NCBI RefSeq assembly: GCF_002027545.1
Contig: NZ_MXAN01000083.1
Coordinates: 1-24,401 of the forward strand
Direction of reading: 5' to 3'
DNA from: Moraxella lacunata
Lineage (GTDB): Bacteria; Pseudomonadota; Gammaproteobacteria; Pseudomonadales; Moraxellaceae
DNA: 24,401 nt
Below the pieces are notes generated by a model, which did not search any database, was not told the origin of the DNA, and was given only the letters and a program-made list of their open reading frames with translations. A program made the translations under genes and the position numbers. This document shows positions 22,627 through 24,401 of the stretch, one piece after another (the stretch's first letter is position 1; the number at the start of each line of letters is the position of its first letter).

Positions 22627-23719
22627 CCCTGTACTCTAATAAACTTTGGGATTGAATATTGGACTGATTAAACATTGCGTATATCTCTTCAACCAATTTA
22701 GTGAGTTTCTCAATTTGATCAACCTCATAGGATGAATAAAAATCTTGGTTTAAAAAACTATCTATTTTTCTTTTAATTTTACTTCTTATTCCATTTGGGT
22801 AGATAATTTCTTCAAGTGTTTGATTTGCCAATTCTAGTTTTTCATAATATGCTTGCATGAGATGAATTTGTTTTTCTACTTCTGGTAAAGACTGGTAAAT
22901 TAAATATCTCTTATCATCAATTTGATTGGTGGCACATTCTACTTCAAATCTCATATTATCCACTTCTGAAACCTTGGAATGTGTCTTGTAGGTTGCAATC
23001 GCAATTGCTGGTATGGCAAAAATCAATCCTAAAGTAGTTGCCCCAGCCGCCATACCGCCACCGCCTGCTGCTATTGCACCGCCACCAAACCAAGCCAATG
23101 TTGCATTATAGGCAGCTGCCCCCGATAATGTAGCAATCGCCGTCCCTGTGGAAGCCGTGCCTAATAATGAGACAAAAACCCAACTGCCAACAGCAGCTAA
23201 ACCGCCAACACCAACTCCCTGCAATAAAGATACGCCTGTATAGCTATTTTCATAAGATTGATTGATGAGAAAGTCAATCTTTCCCAACCTTTGGTTGATT
23301 ATGGATACATTTTTATCAAATTCATTCTCCACATCTCTTTCACCAATCAAATCTCTACTCTTTTCCAGTTGATGAAAAATATCAAATGATATTCTACCAA
23401 GCTCGTTGATTTTTTCATTCATCAGTCTCATGTCGTCAATATAGCCATTAAAACTCCTTGCGTATTCAATATAACTGGTTTCGTAATTGTAAATAGCCTT
23501 TTTTAGCTCGCCATGACCGCCAAAAGTTACCATATTTAGCATAAACGTACCCACCCCGTGATGGTCATCTACGGTTCTTTGTGGATGTATTTTTGAAGGC
23601 AAGTCTATCTCTGTGAACTCTGGATAGTTCACCTTATTTTTGTTTTTGTAAGCGATAACAATACAGACACAAACGATTATCGCAATAATGAAGCAAAAAA
23701 ATAATTGACCGTCGCTCAT
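22616..23719 (-). CDS. Membrane protein of unknown function, coiled coil plus glycine-rich helices
   Basis: This 367-residue protein is not a family I can name. A TM helix comes first (about 5-23, FFCFIIAIIVCVCIVIAY), then a polar helical region predicted to form coiled coil (about 75-160). Next is a strongly hydrophobic Gly/Ala-rich block (about 165-245), including LQGVGVGGLAAVG, LAWFGGGAIAAGGGGMAAG and TTLGLIFAIPAIAIATY. A second helical region (about 250-367) is rich in Glu, Lys and Gln. The Gly-rich pair of helices, wedged between coiled coils, could insert in a membrane as a hairpin; this pattern occurs in several poorly known membrane-remodelling or pore-like proteins. AAGG about 8 nt before the ATG at 23719 supports the start. 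It follows a 35-residue hydrophobic gene and diverges from an XRE regulator. Confidence 0.72.
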   Translation of the reverse strand: MSDGQLFFCFIIAIIVCVCIVIAYKNKNKVNYPEFTEIDLPSKIHPQRTVDDHHGVGTFMLNMVTFGGHGELKKAIYNYETSYIEYARSFNGYIDDMRLMNEKINELGRISFDIFHQLEKSRDLIGERDVENEFDKNVSIINQRLGKIDFLINQSYENSYTGVSLLQGVGVGGLAAVGSWVFVSLLGTASTGTAIATLSGAAAYNATLAWFGGGAIAAGGGGMAAGATTLGLIFAIPAIAIATYKTHSKVSEVDNMRFEVECATNQIDDKRYLIYQSLPEVEKQIHLMQAYYEKLELANQTLEEIIYPNGIRSKIKRKIDSFLNQDFYSSYEVDQIEKLTKLVEEIYAMFNQSNIQSQSLLEYRENG

Positions 23720-23732
23720 TTATTAGCCTTAA

Positions 23733-23840
23733 TTAGGGGGCGATAAGAAGAAGTAGAAGCGGTATCGCAAATGGTCCAAGTACAGGAAATAGCACCGCAA
23801 AAAGAAAAATCTTAAATATCATAAATAAAAATTTATCCAT
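23733..23840 (-). CDS. Small hydrophobic membrane peptide (35 aa)
   Basis: ATG at 23840 opens MDKFLFMIFKIFLFAVLFP, continues VLGPFAIPLLLLLIAP and stops with TAA at 23733. It is almost entirely hydrophobic: one or two membrane helices broken by Pro/Gly. AGG lies 8 nt upstream of the start. It is separated by only 13 nt from the next gene, whose ribosome-binding site lies in the gap, so the two are probably one operon. I do not recognise it. A toxin-like or partner role for the downstream membrane protein is possible but only inference. Confidence 0.5.
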   Translation of the reverse strand: MDKFLFMIFKIFLFAVLFPVLGPFAIPLLLLLIAP

Positions 23841-23876
23841 AATTATAGCCTAAAAATGTTGATATGAGTTGAAAAA

Positions 23877-23905
23877 TTGGCATTTTGCCACTTTTTTGGT
23901 ATAAT
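23877..23905 (+). promoter_or_regulatory. Promoter of the XRE-family regulator
   Basis: TTGGCA (23877-23882), 17 nt, TATAAT (23900-23905): close to consensus. It gives a leader of about 65 nt. TTGGCATTTTGCCA-like symmetry around the -35 (TGGCATTTTGCCA, 23878-23890) could bind a repressor. Confidence 0.7.
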
Positions 23906-23935
23906 TATTGTAAAAATTTACATTCGTTTTTCCAA

Positions 23936-23974
23936 CCCACCCCACTAGGTATTTCCACCCACTTTACTAGGTAT
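23936..23974 (+). promoter_or_regulatory. Direct repeat, possible autoregulatory operator
   Basis: CCCAC-N3-ACTAGGTAT occurs twice (23936-23952 and 23958-23974), offset by 22 bp or about two helical turns, immediately before the regulator's ATG. The AGG of the second copy also acts as the Shine-Dalgarno (8-nt spacer). This suits repressor binding or control of translation. Confidence 0.45.
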
Positions 23975-23978
23975 CTTT

Positions 23979-24401
23979 ATGGCTCTTCATCACACCATTC
24001 GCAAATTGCGTGAACTCCACCAACTAACGCAAGAAGACATGGCAGAGCGTGCCACTTTATCCAAAAACGGCTATGCCAATATAGAACGTGGCGAGAGTGT
24101 GCCTAGTATTGACAGTTTGGAAAAAATCGCTCATGTTTTTGGTATGAAAATAGAAGAATTGATGATGTGGGGCGATAATGATTGCCATATTTCTGTTTTA
24201 AATGGTTATATTAGCCATTATGCACAAAACAATTATTATGAAAATATCAATAGTGCTGAATTAAAATCAAAAATTGATTTATTAGAACAACAAATTTCCC
24301 ATGAAAAAGAATTAAATGCCCAAAAAGATGAGATTATTTTTTCTTTAAAAGAAGAGATTAGACTTCTTTCCAAACCCCGATTTTTGTGGATTTTTAAAAA
24401 C
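23979..24401 (+). CDS. XRE-family transcriptional regulator with coiled-coil tail, 3' end outside the window
   Basis: ATG at 23979 opens a frame that stays open for 141 codons to the window edge. Residues 4-60 are a helix-turn-helix of the Cro/C1 type: IRKLRELHQLTQEDMAERATL (split after HQLTQ), SKNGYANIERGESVPSIDSL, then EKIAHVFGMKIEELM. After a linker (GDNDCHISVLNGYISH) a long polar helix follows (LKSKIDLLEQQISHEKELNA and on), probably a coiled coil for dimerisation. It likely represses itself and/or the divergent membrane-protein operon; the direct repeats before its start are candidate sites. Truncated only by the window. Confidence 0.88.
   Translation, partial: MALHHTIRKLRELHQLTQEDMAERATLSKNGYANIERGESVPSIDSLEKIAHVFGMKIEELMMWGDNDCHISVLNGYISHYAQNNYYENINSAELKSKIDLLEQQISHEKELNAQKDEIIFSLKEEIRLLSKPRFLWIFKN

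Noticed and set aside
1..24401. CRISPR array
   Set aside because: No regularly spaced direct repeats with unique spacers and no cas genes.

Overview
The window reads as ordinary chromosome of a gamma-proteobacterium, most likely a Moraxella or close relative in the Moraxellaceae. That placement is an inference from three things: a complete Na+-translocating NADH:quinone oxidoreductase (nqr) operon, the style of the housekeeping proteins, and AT-rich intergenic DNA carrying small palindromic repeats. There is no rRNA gene, CRISPR array, integrase or transposase.

Layout: 1-163 is the end of mscL, followed by a strong bidirectional terminator. 227-1648 (minus) is the 23S rRNA methyltransferase rlmD. 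1877-2571 (plus) holds a coupled pair: a 49-residue acidic protein and a 182-residue macro-domain-like protein. A near-consensus promoter overlapping the end of that pair drives tRNA-Leu(GAG) at 2608-2692. 2824-9157 (minus) is a tight four-gene cassette: MmeI/YeeA-like adenine DNA methyltransferase, SF2 DExH helicase, a 101-residue accessory protein, and a GIY-YIG (T5orf172/MUG113-like) nuclease. 9434-15357 (minus) is nqrABCDEF, preceded by a leader with a tiny coupled uORF. 15781-17302 (minus) holds a CopD-like membrane protein and a DUF3025 protein separated by a palindromic repeat element. 17452-17835 (plus) is bamE. 17928-19357 (minus) is rnfH plus an NSS-like membrane protein. 19453-20743 (minus) is a diheme cytochrome c4 and a monoheme c5-type cytochrome. 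20957-22588 (plus) is engB and rsmI. 22616-23840 (minus) is a 35-residue hydrophobic peptide and a coiled-coil/glycine-rich membrane protein of unknown function, divergent from an XRE-type regulator (23979 to the window edge).

How they work together: the nqr operon couples NADH oxidation to Na+ export and feeds the quinone pool; the two c-type cytochromes act further along the respiratory chain in the periplasm. RlmD, RsmI, EngB and tRNA-Leu serve the ribosome and translation; BamE serves outer-membrane assembly.

The accessory part most worth attention is the methyltransferase-helicase-small protein-GIY-YIG cassette inserted between tRNA-Leu and nqrF. It has the parts of an ATP-dependent restriction-modification (phage defence) system, but the methyltransferase has no obvious nuclease domain of its own and the nuclease is of an unusual type. 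The small protein and the nuclease N-terminus share a motif at identical positions. A second accessory spot is the divergent regulator/membrane-protein locus at the right edge.
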